64,000 nt of DNA. It comes from Halocatena marina (GTDB lineage Archaea > Halobacteriota > Halobacteria > Halobacteriales > Haloarculaceae). The stretch spans positions 2,170,001-2,234,000 of the forward strand of contig NZ_CP109785.1 in assembly GCF_025913575.1 (NCBI RefSeq), given 5' to 3'. The stretch's first letter is position 1. Each line of letters starts with the position of its first letter. The notes beneath the pieces were generated by a model. It was given only the letters and a program-made list of their open reading frames with translations. It was not told the DNA's origin and did not search any database. Of this stretch, positions 29,403-38,564 are shown in pieces. Made by a program: the position numbers and the translations under genes.

Positions 29403-29448
29403 GAATACGAGCATGTTTCTTTGGTACATCAATCTGTCCCCATAGAAC

Positions 29449-29468
29449 GGGATAAGTATCCTTATCCC
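29449..29468. promoter_or_regulatory. Inverted repeat upstream of the DUF5805-recombinase operon
   Basis: GGGATAAG-TATC-CTTATCCC: eight-base perfect arms, 47 bases upstream of the chosen DUF5805 start. It is a good candidate operator for the ribbon-helix-helix-like protein regulating its own operon. Confidence 0.5.
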
Positions 29469-29600
29469 AAATTATGTACCCAGATTGGAGTGGGTTATCA
29501 CCATATATCGTCTTTGATGGGGCTAGCAAAGATCAGTATTTGCACTACAAAATCAGATATTAATAGGCCCATTTGACAACTATCAATGCGCGATTACTGG

Positions 29601-29619
29601 TCACTCGGTAACTGAGTGA
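29601..29619. repeat. Near-perfect 19-bp palindrome
   Basis: TCACTCGGTAACTGAGTGA pairs at eight of nine positions plus one G-T. It lies between two minus-strand genes, downstream of the HTH-10 stop; it could be a hairpin at that transcript's end or a binding site. Confidence 0.35.
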
Positions 29620-29790
29620 ACCGCTACGGTCTGCCATTCATGACAAAGAGTATTCTCTCATCTAACAGTGAGATTGTTCAGATGATAGGTTGTTTTTGTT
29701 ACTCTCTAGCAATTGTGAGCGTCGAGTCAGACAACCGAAGACCTGGTCTCGACAGGATACGCGATTATTCGAGGAGGGTCATTAGGGAAC

Positions 29791-30432
29791 TCATTCGGGT
29801 TTCAGGCCGGACTCGCCGATGAATTCCTTAACAATCGTTTCTTCGGCCCGGTGAAGCACCCCACTCGCAGCAGACGGATTGACATCGAATGTCTCTGCTA
29901 GCTCAGTAAGCGTACAACCACGAGGAGTATCGTAGTAGCCGCGCTCAACTGCCTTTATGATAAATTCCCACTGACGATCTGTGAGTAGCTCGCTGGGGTC
30001 GTATGACTGCGTTACCGACTGAATTCTGTACGGGATACCAGCTTCTTCCAACGACTCCGGAAGATGTGATGTCTGTTCGTGTGTGACTGTGTGCTCTGCG
30101 GACAACCAGCCATCCTGAAGATGAGCAGGGAATTGTGGTAGAGCACCCGACGCGCGGAGAGCCCGATTCGATTCCGTTTCCGGGATCAAATACTGAATGA
30201 CAACGAGCTGTGTATCAGTATGTAGCACCTCGTACGACAGTTCCGATGCGTCGTCGAAGTGTTGGATGACGGTAGTCGGATTCGGCGTCTCGATCTCCAA
30301 CAATCCGAGGATCCCGTTGTCCGTCGGATGACTCGATAGAATCGTGAACTCCGTATCGGGCAGTTCTGTCGATACTGTGGCCAGCGGATCTGAGCGGGCC
30401 GCAGCGTCGAATGCGAGCTGGACGCGAGGCAT
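29791..30432 (-). CDS. HTH-10 (bacterioopsin-activator type) regulator
   Basis: The protein has 213 residues from MPRVQLAFD. The C-terminal 60 residues are the HTH-10 domain: LTDRQWEFIIKAVERGYYDTPR, then LTELAETFDVNPSAASGVLHRAEE as the helix-turn-helix. The N-terminal ~145 residues form the variable input domain. It is divergent from the DMT transporter at 30978 and may control it. Confidence 0.88.
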   Translation of the reverse strand: MPRVQLAFDAAARSDPLATVSTELPDTEFTILSSHPTDNGILGLLEIETPNPTTVIQHFDDASELSYEVLHTDTQLVVIQYLIPETESNRALRASGALPQFPAHLQDGWLSAEHTVTHEQTSHLPESLEEAGIPYRIQSVTQSYDPSELLTDRQWEFIIKAVERGYYDTPRGCTLTELAETFDVNPSAASGVLHRAEETIVKEFIGESGLKPE

Positions 30433-30977
30433 AATTCGATAGTTGAGCGAGGACAATGATAAAACTGGCAAGAAAATCACGGTCTCATTGAGAAACCTTG
30501 CTACGTTGTGACTGAGATCAGTGGCTATTTCCCGACTCCAACACTCGGATAGAGACCAGTGGACGGCACAGAAAAGCAATGAGTTCGAGAGATACAATCG
30601 CGATCGCTGTATCATAGCCGAACCTCACGCACCGTTTCATAGTGTATTCCCTGACTAAAGCCGAGTGACATTACCAGACAACGATTGCTAAATCGTTCGT
30701 AGCCATGTTGATAGCCCTCAACACAATGATTTCATTTATTATTTGATGGAAATTATGTATGCTATGTCGGTCAAGGTCAGTCACGGTCTACAGTTGGAAC
30801 ACAGTGAGATCCGTAGACAGAAACAGCACACCGACAGTCCCGGAGTGTCGGTTGGGGACACTGAATGGTTTCTATTCACTCGAGCAGATCGAGACATTCA
30901 CATCGACGCTATAGCAACGAGAGCTTTGATATCATAATGAATCGAGAATTTCAACCCACTCAGCAGTACCGCACTTC
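30433..30977. other. Divergent intergenic region
   Basis: 545 bases between the HTH-10 regulator and the DMT transporter. It contains a stem-loop at 30830-30852 (ACCGACA/TGTCGGT arms, nine-base loop). A 64-codon frame at 30743 is not convincing as a gene. Confidence 0.4.
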
Positions 30978-31907
30978 ATGAGTCGGTATCGCACGACAGG
31001 GCTGTTCGTCCTACTGGCGGCGCTTTGGGGAAGTTCGTTTGTCGCTACGCGAGCCGCACTCTCTGCTGTGCCGCCAGTCCTACTCGCGGCTCTTCGCTTC
31101 GATATTGCTGGGATGCTCATGCTGTGGTATGCAATTGTGTCGACAGACAGGTGGCGACCGTCGACCCGATCAGGGTGGATTGAGGTCTCCGTCGGTGGAG
31201 TGCTATTCGTCGCCGCACATCATGCACTCCTGTTCATCGGCCAGCAGTACGTGACAAGCGCAGTTGCAAGCATCATCGTCAGCCTCGATCCCGTGCTTGC
31301 AGCTGTTTTTTCGAGCCTCCTCCTCACGACTGAGCGACTCTCGTGGAATGAGATCGTTGGGATCTGTCTCGGCGTCTTCGGAACGACGTTTATTGTCAAG
31401 CCAACATCACGAACGCTCGCCAGCGCAGATATCCGAGGCATCGGGTTCGTCTTTCTCGCTGCGGGAGCGTTTGCGCTCGGTGCAGTCATTACTAAGCGAT
31501 ATCGCACGTCGATTCCCGCGCAGTCGATGCAAGCGTGGATGATGCTCATCGGGGCAGCCTTGCTTCACGCAGCAAGTGTTGGTCTCCCGAATGAGTCGCT
31601 GGCGTCAGTCACGTGGTCGCCTGTCGCACTCGCTGCGCTCGGTTATCTATCGATTGTTGGCGCTGGTGGAGGCTATCTCATTTATTTCACACTACTGGAT
31701 CGTATCGGTCCCGTTCAGATCAACCTCATCGGGTATGTGGCTCCAGTTTTCGCTGCGCTGAACGGCTGGGTGTTTTTGGGTGAGCCAATCACAGTAACAA
31801 TGTTTTTCGGGTTCATGACCATCACTATAGGGTTTGTAATCGCAAAATACGACGAGATTGGCGAAGAGGTAACCCGCCTACGACAGTTCACACTGATACG
31901 AGAATAA
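30978..31907 (+). CDS. DMT superfamily (EamA) transporter
   Basis: The 309-residue membrane protein has ten predicted helices in two EamA repeats (about 5-140 and 153-295). The first helix LLAALWGSSFVATRAAL and the repeat signature SIIVSLDPVLAAVFSSLLLTTERL are typical. Likely an exporter of amino acids or metabolites; the substrate is not evident. It is divergent from an HTH-10 regulator. Confidence 0.88.
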   Translation: MSRYRTTGLFVLLAALWGSSFVATRAALSAVPPVLLAALRFDIAGMLMLWYAIVSTDRWRPSTRSGWIEVSVGGVLFVAAHHALLFIGQQYVTSAVASIIVSLDPVLAAVFSSLLLTTERLSWNEIVGICLGVFGTTFIVKPTSRTLASADIRGIGFVFLAAGAFALGAVITKRYRTSIPAQSMQAWMMLIGAALLHAASVGLPNESLASVTWSPVALAALGYLSIVGAGGGYLIYFTLLDRIGPVQINLIGYVAPVFAALNGWVFLGEPITVTMFFGFMTITIGFVIAKYDEIGEEVTRLRQFTLIRE

Positions 31908-32132
31908 GAATAGAAGGCGATTACTGAATTGAGCTTCAGGCGGCCACCCTATTTGCACCATCAGGCACGCGAAGTCTCAAGAATCGATGGACGGACACAG
32001 TGGATGTTACTGCACGACATATCTACCTGGATGAGAAAGTAACCACGGCGTGGGAACATGTGGTACCACCTATTTAAACAAGCGTATCAATAAGCATGTC
32101 ACTCTCCACACTGGATACCGTTCGACTCACCA

Positions 32133-33107
32133 ATGCCATCAGCATCATCGAATGGGTGGACAGCAGACGATATGCCTAACCAGACAGGCAATGTTGTCGT
32201 CGTTACCGGTGCGAACAGCGGGATTGGATACGACACGACCAAAGCATTCGCTCAAAAAGGTGCCCACGTCGCCGTGGCCTGCCGGAGTCCCGAAAGGGCG
32301 AACCGTACACGACAAAAGATTGAGTCGACGGTGAGTGATGCATCATTATCGGTACACGAACTTGACCTGAGAAATCAAGTAGCCGTTCGGCAGTTCGCTT
32401 CTGAGTTCAAATCCGAATTCGATCGGCTCGACGTGCTTGTCAACAACGCTGGCGTCATGGTACCTCCGTATTCGACGACCGATGACGGGTTTGAACTTCA
32501 GTTCGGCGTCAACCACCTTGGACACTTTGCGCTCACGGGACTCCTTCTCGAAGAACTCATCGAGACAGATGGGGAGACACGGATCGTCACACAGAGCAGT
32601 GTTGCTCACGACTACGGCGATATCGATTTCGACGATCTTCATCGTGAGCAATCGTACAACCGAACCGAGGCCTACGGACAGAGCAAGCTTGCGAATTTGC
32701 TTTTCACCTACGAACTGGACCGTCGGCTTCGCGCAGTCGGTTCGAATACGATAGCCGTTGCTTCCCATCCCGGCTGGTCTGCGACTGGACTCCAAGATGG
32801 TGACACCGAGTTAGGTGTCTCTAGTGTCCGGCGGACCGTCGCACGAATCGCGAATACGGTGTTCGCCCAGTCACCCGCCGATGGTGCACTTCCAACGCTG
32901 TATGCATCGACGGCAACCGATGTCGACGGAGGTCACTATTTCGGCCCGAGCGGAATCATGGAAATGCGCGGGAGTCCCACCCGAGTAGTATCCAATGAGA
33001 CGTCGTACGACCACAAAACGGCACAGCAGCTCTGGGACATTTCGGGGAAACTGACTGGCATCACGTTTGAGATCGGTGAAGCGACAGCCACACAGTCTCT
33101 GCCGTAG
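32133..33107 (+). CDS. SDR oxidoreductase, retinol-dehydrogenase-like
   Basis: The 324-residue protein has NAD(P) motif TGANSGIGYDT at about 25-35, NNAG near 108, catalytic Ser in VTQSSVAHDYG and YGQSK. The long C-terminal part with HPGWSATGLQ and the insertion around DIDFDDLHREQSYN match the WWOX/retinol-dehydrogenase-like class of SDRs. An internal Met at codon 14 (MPNQTGNVVV) is a possible alternative start. It converges with the HTH-10 gene at 33270. Confidence 0.86.
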   Translation: MPSASSNGWTADDMPNQTGNVVVVTGANSGIGYDTTKAFAQKGAHVAVACRSPERANRTRQKIESTVSDASLSVHELDLRNQVAVRQFASEFKSEFDRLDVLVNNAGVMVPPYSTTDDGFELQFGVNHLGHFALTGLLLEELIETDGETRIVTQSSVAHDYGDIDFDDLHREQSYNRTEAYGQSKLANLLFTYELDRRLRAVGSNTIAVASHPGWSATGLQDGDTELGVSSVRRTVARIANTVFAQSPADGALPTLYASTATDVDGGHYFGPSGIMEMRGSPTRVVSNETSYDHKTAQQLWDISGKLTGITFEIGEATATQSLP

Positions 33108-33269
33108 GTAGCCAGACAAACGGCGGTATGCTTCCAATTAGGCTACCGCGAATTTCGTTACCACTACTCGGTTGGTTGAATCGAGAGTTTGTTCACATTA
33201 CGCGATGGAGCGACCCCTCAAATTCACTACGATGGTCTGTGTTGACATGCGAGTGGTATGCGGGATATA

Positions 33270-33947
33270 CTATTCGGTCGACATGGCGACGTACTGCTTT
33301 GAGCCGAGCGTTTGGCTGATGAGTTGAAACTCAGCCCGACGGAGGAGATCAGACGCAGCAGCGGCAGAAATTCCAAACTCGTCGGCGAGTTCCTGTGTTG
33401 ATAATCTGCGTGGAGAGTCATAGTATCCCTGAGCGAACGCGGTTGAAAGTGCCCGATACTGTTTATCGGTGAGACCAAATTGATCACGCTCTCCGGGGTT
33501 CTCGGGATCGGAAGCGATGGTCAGTAACTCGAATGCAATATCGTGAAGTTCACACCGATCCCGGAGCGTTCTGAACGCATCGAAGTCAGAGAATACCTTC
33601 TGCTCTCTCAAGCCCTCGCTGGTGATTGTCGCGTCGATTAACACGCCTTCGAATTCGTCATAGTCATGTGAAGCTATGAGGTTGAAATCATCGTGGATGG
33701 TCAGCTGATAGAACCATCTTCCACCAGTCGGTCCGATTTCTACCGCGTCGTCAATCTCTGTTTGTGCGTCTGATCCGTTTTCGAAAGCTTCTCGTGAACT
33801 GCTATCTATACGAACCGTAAGGAGAAGCCGTTTGTCTTCAAGGGGAAGCCAACTATAAATCGAAATTTTTCCATTTGGAAGCGAACGCGCAAGGTCAACA
33901 AACGGAAGGGTTCGATCTGCGAGGAGGATCTCTGCGACGATAGCCAT
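33270..33947 (-). CDS. HTH-10 regulator
   Basis: The protein has 225 residues from MAIVAEILLADRTLP. The C-terminal HTH-10 domain is LTDKQYRALSTAFAQGYYDSPR followed by LSTQELADEFGISAAAASDLLRRAE. The N-terminal sensor region contains alternating beta strands typical of this group. An ATG eleven codons upstream is less likely. The target is unknown; it converges with the SDR gene. Confidence 0.87.
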   Translation of the reverse strand: MAIVAEILLADRTLPFVDLARSLPNGKISIYSWLPLEDKRLLLTVRIDSSSREAFENGSDAQTEIDDAVEIGPTGGRWFYQLTIHDDFNLIASHDYDEFEGVLIDATITSEGLREQKVFSDFDAFRTLRDRCELHDIAFELLTIASDPENPGERDQFGLTDKQYRALSTAFAQGYYDSPRRLSTQELADEFGISAAAASDLLRRAEFQLISQTLGSKQYVAMSTE

Positions 33948-34461
33948 ACGTGGATGTGTGGACCGAACTATGTAATCCACTTATTCAGTCGGAGACACTG
34001 GTGTGTCGTCTCCGACTGTAGGAAGACAACGGATCTGAACACCCAGCAGGCCTCATAAATCATATTCCGATATATGAAATGGCCTGTTCTGAGTCGGACG
34101 CGTACTGGAAAGGCTAAATTCAAAACAGGGGTATGAGAGTCAGAGGGTGCTAATATGAGACGCCTGGGTCAAGTCTTTGGTCACTATTCACAGCTTTTCG
34201 CTAATCGATCTCACCGTAATTCCTCTGTGGAATTCGATTTATCTAACCCAAGTCGCGGTGTTCAGACAGAGACGTTCCAAGTGGAACTCGAAATCACACT
34301 CTATTCAGAAACGTTTCACTTCGTGTCTGTCCCGGATCTCTACTGTAGAATAGAACCCGAAGCTATTCCGTATAGTAAAACTGTCCCGCAGAACATCTAT
34401 CAGTCAACAGTATAACTCATATGATGACGATTACAAACGTTCGGAGGAGATAGCAGTATAG
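33948..34461. other. Intergenic region with a doubtful small ORF
   Basis: 514 bases. An 86-codon frame at 34155-34415 (starting MRRLGQVFGHYSQLF) has a partly strand-like composition but no recognised family, and no clear promoter; I do not claim it as a gene. The right end carries GGAGGAG 17 bases before the next start. Confidence 0.3.
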
Positions 34462-35079
34462 ATGCAATACGACGAACTACAACAAATCTACGCTCAGGAG
34501 GGATACTATTGGGGCAAAGAACCGAACGAACTCGTTAAGCGAGCCGTCGACTACACTCCTAGCCGAGAGAGTCTGACAGCAATCGACGTAGGAGCTGGTG
34601 AAGGTCGGGATTCCGTCTATCTTGCCGATCAAGGAATAGACGTTACAGCCATTGACATCGCACCAAACGGACTCGAAAAGGCCAAACAACTAGCTGAGGA
34701 AATCGGTGTCGAAATCGACGTTTCTCAGGCAGATATCAATACGCTCCAACTCGCCACGTCGATCGACCTATTCTACTCGATAGGAACAATTCAGTATCTC
34801 CGTCCTGAGAATCGGTCCAATCAGTTCCAACATTTCCAAACTCAAACATGCTCCGGTGGCATTCATGCACTCTTCGCGTTCGTGGACCGAGACGACATCC
34901 CGCCTGCTCCCGACTGGGGTAAGAACGAATATTACTACGAGGAATCCGAACTGGACCAGTACTATGAGAACTGGGATTGCCTCTATACTGAGAAGCTGGT
35001 TTTCGATGATGACTCCGGTAGCGAACCACACCAGCACGCCGCAGTCGAGGTAATCTATCGCAATCCAGTGTCGAACTAA
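34462..35079 (+). CDS. SAM-dependent methyltransferase, TehB-like
   Basis: The 205-residue protein has motif I AIDVGAGEGRDSVYLAD at about 40-56, motif II VTAIDIAPNGLEKAKQLA, and LFYSIGTIQYLRPEN. The N-terminal YYWGKEPNELV is typical of TehB/thiopurine-type methyltransferases. A GGAGGAG ribosome binding site lies 11 bases before the ATG. The substrate is not evident. Confidence 0.84.
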   Translation: MQYDELQQIYAQEGYYWGKEPNELVKRAVDYTPSRESLTAIDVGAGEGRDSVYLADQGIDVTAIDIAPNGLEKAKQLAEEIGVEIDVSQADINTLQLATSIDLFYSIGTIQYLRPENRSNQFQHFQTQTCSGGIHALFAFVDRDDIPPAPDWGKNEYYYEESELDQYYENWDCLYTEKLVFDDDSGSEPHQHAAVEVIYRNPVSN

Positions 35080-35371
35080 TGAGATTGCTGTTTCCCGAAA
35101 CAATCCAGACAGACCGACTCTGTGGCTGGCCGATTCCGGCTGATTATGTAGACATATGCCGTCCTTCTAAAACGAATCTGCTCGTTCTAAGACAGAGAAC
35201 AAACTGAAGTGTCCGACAAATCGAAAGTGGGATAGAGATTATTCGGCACGAGATCACTCTCCAACTCAATCTCGACCTGCACAATCCGATGAACGTTTCA
35301 TCGATTCGTGATATATTAATTACAGTAAATGAGTATCAGAACGGTGCCGTCATCTAGTGGTAGATCTCTCG

Positions 35372-35836
35372 TTACCCCAACGTTGTGACAGTGGTTTGTG
35401 CCTCAAAACCGTCTGGTGGTTGTTCGGTTACCTTCGCAATCGTTGGAAAGTTCGTGTCGAAACGTACGACCAACCGATACTGTACAGCTCCGAGCGATGT
35501 CTGACAGCTAGTCATCCAGACGGGGGTTTTTTTCTGCACAGATGCTACCGTGATTCTGAGTTCATCGCTTGCCTGATCGAGTGATATGTCAGTCAGTTTT
35601 ACCTCTTCACACGGGCTGCCTTGCCACATCTTCCCCGTAATGATCACACTGTTTTCCTCTTTGTCAGTAGTTATTATTGGCTTGTTGTTGATTGGTTTTT
35701 CTGGCTGTTGGGAGAGGATAGTGAGCTCCGTTGATAGATCCGATGACAACTGATCACTAGAGATCGTTACTACCGACCAACCGCTCAGCAATACCGAAGA
35801 TCCGAAGACGGTTTGTAACAAACTACGACGCCGCAT
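35372..35836 (-). CDS. Tat-exported small protein, unknown function
   Basis: The protein has 154 residues from MRRRSLLQTVFGSSVLLSG, a Tat-type signal without an obvious lipobox. The mature part contains two cysteines (SPCEEVKL and MTSCQTS), probably a disulfide, within a predicted beta-sandwich: ITGKMWQGSPCEEVKLTDISL and YRLVVRFDTNFP. Similar secreted proteins are common in haloarchaea but uncharacterised. The frame extends 22 codons upstream, which would bury the signal, so the shorter start is used. Confidence 0.6.
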   Translation of the reverse strand: MRRRSLLQTVFGSSVLLSGWSVVTISSDQLSSDLSTELTILSQQPEKPINNKPIITTDKEENSVIITGKMWQGSPCEEVKLTDISLDQASDELRITVASVQKKTPVWMTSCQTSLGAVQYRLVVRFDTNFPTIAKVTEQPPDGFEAQTTVTTLG

Positions 35837-36326
35837 ATTCCTGTTATCGTGTAATTCATTATCAGTCTTCACCTGGATAAAACCCCCATATGATGCAGCC
35901 ATATTTGACAGATCTGATTAGAGGATATACAATATTACTCTAGAGCATGAGAATTCCTAGTATATAATTGAGATATTATGTTTTTTAGATATCAATTTCT
36001 ATATACCATCTAGAGAGCCGGGATAGCGCTCTATACTCAACTATCCAACTATACTATCTTTGTTAGTATTGGTTAGATCGTTGTGAAGCAAAAGTTAAAA
36101 ATGTCCTTGTATTCCACTGTTAATACTATAGTTTAGTTTTCGACATAAAATCAGAACGGACGTGTGTCAAGCGTTATTACAGAGGTACCGGTGTAATACC
36201 GAAGTCGAAAATCACCGAGAATCCTCACAAAGTTCTCGGTCCACTCATGGGTCAGGGGTGGGTTGTGATTCCGGTCATGTTCCCCGGTTTCGAGGGGTCA
36301 TAGTGATTGCCGCCCGAAAAATACGC
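35837..36326. other. AT-rich divergent promoter region
   Basis: 490 bases, very AT-rich from 35900 to 36130. No gene seen. It contains the imperfect palindrome at 36175-36198. Confidence 0.45.
36175..36198. promoter_or_regulatory. Imperfect 24-bp palindrome upstream of the MDR reductase
   Basis: Outer arms TATTACA and TGTAATA enclose a ten-base centre that itself contains GGTACC; only two pairs mismatch. It lies 128 bases before the start at 36327 and is a candidate operator. Confidence 0.35.
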
Positions 36327-37346
36327 ATGCGCGAATCAAACAGACGATACGTGTTTGCAAAGCGGCCCGAAGGCGTTCCCGGAAAGGACGTATTCGAACT
36401 CGAGGAGAACGCTGTCCCCGATCCGGGAGAACGGCAGGTACTCGTTCGTACCGTGTATCTCTCGGTTGATCCGTACATGCGCGGACGGATGCGCGACAGG
36501 GAGTCGTATGCTGAGCCATGGGACGTCGGCGATCCACTGAAGGCGGCTGTCATCGGTCGCGTCGTCGACTCCAACTACGAACGTTTGAGCGAGGGCGATT
36601 ACGTTACTGGCGAACTCGACTGGGCGGACTACACAGTCACAGACGGCGACGATCTTCACCCGGTCGATCCCGATCTCGCGCCGCTTTCGACGTATCTTGG
36701 CATCCTCGGAATGCCCGGCCGAACCGCCTATTTCGGACTGCTCGAAGAGGCACCTCCCAAGCCAGGTGACACTGTTGTCGTCTCTGGGGCCGCAGGTGCA
36801 GTCGGATCGACGGTCTGCCAAATTGCCTCACTCAACGGATGTCGAGTCGTCGGATTCGCAGGGAGCGACACAAAGATCGACTATCTCGAAGAAGATCTCG
36901 GAATCGATGCCGCCATTAACTACAAGGAGACGGAGAATTACCGCGATGCACTCGATACTGTCGCTCCCGATGGTGTCGATGTCTATTTCGATAATGTGGG
37001 TGGACCGATCACCGACGCCGTATTCACGAATCTCAACACCGATGCTCGGGTTGCGATCTGCGGACAGATCGCCCATTACAACGACGAAAGTGTGCCAACC
37101 GGCCCGCGGAAACTCCCACAGATACTCCCATTGCGCGCGACGGTCAGCGGGTTCATCGTCAGTGATTACGCCCCTCGATTTCAGGAGGCAACCCAACGTC
37201 TCGGTGAGTGGGTCGCAAACGGTGATCTGACGTACCGTGAGACGGTTACGGAGGGCCTCGAAAACGCGCCAGACGCGTTCCTCGGTCTGTTTGAAGGCGA
37301 AAACATCGGAAAGCAACTCGTCAAGGTCACAGATCCCGACGAATAA
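36327..37346 (+). CDS. NADP-dependent MDR oxidoreductase (CurA / prostaglandin-reductase type)
   Basis: The 339-residue zinc-independent MDR protein has an N-terminal catalytic domain with VYLSVDPYMRGRMRD (about 46-60) and a nucleotide motif VVVSGAAGAVGSTVCQIA at about 150-167. FDNVGG and a C-terminal EGLENAPDAFLGLFEGENIGKQ complete the enone-reductase signature. It likely reduces alpha,beta-unsaturated ketones or aldehydes with NADPH. The frame is open 55 codons upstream, but MRESNRRYVFAKRP is the conserved start. Confidence 0.9.
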   Translation: MRESNRRYVFAKRPEGVPGKDVFELEENAVPDPGERQVLVRTVYLSVDPYMRGRMRDRESYAEPWDVGDPLKAAVIGRVVDSNYERLSEGDYVTGELDWADYTVTDGDDLHPVDPDLAPLSTYLGILGMPGRTAYFGLLEEAPPKPGDTVVVSGAAGAVGSTVCQIASLNGCRVVGFAGSDTKIDYLEEDLGIDAAINYKETENYRDALDTVAPDGVDVYFDNVGGPITDAVFTNLNTDARVAICGQIAHYNDESVPTGPRKLPQILPLRATVSGFIVSDYAPRFQEATQRLGEWVANGDLTYRETVTEGLENAPDAFLGLFEGENIGKQLVKVTDPDE

Positions 37347-37541
37347 CGAAGCGTCAACTCACAACCGCGTCTTATTATTATCGCATTCGATCTCGGGGAG
37401 CCATCACGGTCAGATGGCACTATCGACGAGAGGGAGAAGACAGACATACATCCAAGTTATTCGGATTTTGGTTCAGTTTAGCTACTGCTGGAGCTCCATC
37501 GATACTTCGTGCAATGAACACCGGGGGTCGATGAACTGGTC

Positions 37542-38564
37542 TTAGAATTCGACTGCATCGAGGATACCTTCCTGAATTCGAACCGCCTGTGGAAGATAAT
37601 ATCCTTCGAGAGCGTGGAGCGGCATCGGGGCATCGAACCCAGTGATTCGCTGAATTGGTGCCTCTTGATAGACGAGGGCCTCTTCTTGGATTATCGTACT
37701 GATTTCAGCACCGAGTCCCGCCGTTTTCGGAGCTTCGTGGACGATCGCAGCACGTCCGGTTTTTTTGAACGACTCGACAATCGTTTCGACATCGAGCGGG
37801 GAGAGCGTTCGAAGGTCGATGACTTCAGTCTCGATTCCCTTCTCATCCGAGAGATGATCGGCTGCAATAAGCGCCGGCTGAGTCATCGCACCCCACGTGT
37901 AAACAGAGACATCCGATCCAGTCCGACGCACGGACGCACTTCCAAGCGGTACCTTGTATGCTCCAGTGGGAACGTCCTGCCGAAAGGCACGGTAGATGAG
38001 CTTTGGCTCAAGGAAGATGACTGGATCCGGATCCCGAATTGATGCTGTCAGCAGTCCTTTTGCGTCTGCGGGCGTACTCGGCGCGACGACTTTGAGTCCA
38101 GGTTCGTGAACGAAGAATGCCTCTTTCGACTCAGAATGATGTTCGGGAGCACGAATTCCGCCGCCGTACGGCGCTCGAACGACCATCTGACAGGAGTACT
38201 GACCTTGGCTCCGGCTGCGAATCCGAGCAGCGTGACTGACGAGCTGATCGAATGCGGGATACATGAATCCCATGAACTGCATCTCTGGGATCGGCTTCAG
38301 TCCGGACAGAGCAAGACCGATAGCCGATCCTACGATACCGGACTCGGCAAGCGGTGTATCCACAACGCGGTCACCGCCGAATTCCTCGTACAGACCGTCT
38401 GTTGCGCGGAACACACCACCGTTCACACCAACGTCCTCACCAAGGACGATGATGCTCTCGTCACGGTTCATCTCGGTCGATAGACCGTCTGTGATGGCTT
38501 CAACTAACGTGAGCTGCTGGACTTCACCGTTCGATGGATGATCGTTGATCGAATCCGTACTCAT
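37542..38564 (-). CDS. 2-oxoacid dehydrogenase E1 component, beta subunit
   Basis: The 340-residue transketolase-like subunit has LGEDVGVNGGVFRATDGL near 41-58, DTPLAESGIVGSAIGLAL, MQFMGFMYPAFDQLVSHAARIR and a C-terminal domain with IDLRTLSPLD. It decarboxylates 2-oxoacids together with the alpha subunit. It overlaps the E1-alpha gene by ATGA. No E2 or E3 gene lies beside it, so the complex partners must be encoded elsewhere or this is a partial system. Confidence 0.93.
   Translation of the reverse strand: MSTDSINDHPSNGEVQQLTLVEAITDGLSTEMNRDESIIVLGEDVGVNGGVFRATDGLYEEFGGDRVVDTPLAESGIVGSAIGLALSGLKPIPEMQFMGFMYPAFDQLVSHAARIRSRSQGQYSCQMVVRAPYGGGIRAPEHHSESKEAFFVHEPGLKVVAPSTPADAKGLLTASIRDPDPVIFLEPKLIYRAFRQDVPTGAYKVPLGSASVRRTGSDVSVYTWGAMTQPALIAADHLSDEKGIETEVIDLRTLSPLDVETIVESFKKTGRAAIVHEAPKTAGLGAEISTIIQEEALVYQEAPIQRITGFDAPMPLHALEGYYLPQAVRIQEGILDAVEF

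Larger units (their letters stand above)
29403..29790. other. Promoter gap of the recombinase operon
   Basis: 388 bases, AT-rich, no gene seen. It holds the inverted repeat at 29449-29468 close to the operon start and a near-perfect palindrome at 29601-29619. Confidence 0.5.

Noticed and set aside
34155..34415. 86-codon possible gene
   Set aside because: No recognised family, no clear promoter or ribosome binding site, AT-rich context; mentioned only in the gap entry.
35343..35400. tRNA-like start (gccgtcatctagtggtag)
   Set aside because: Resembles a D-arm region, but no matching acceptor stem, anticodon stem or T-arm follows, and it overlaps the 3' end of the Tat-exported protein gene.
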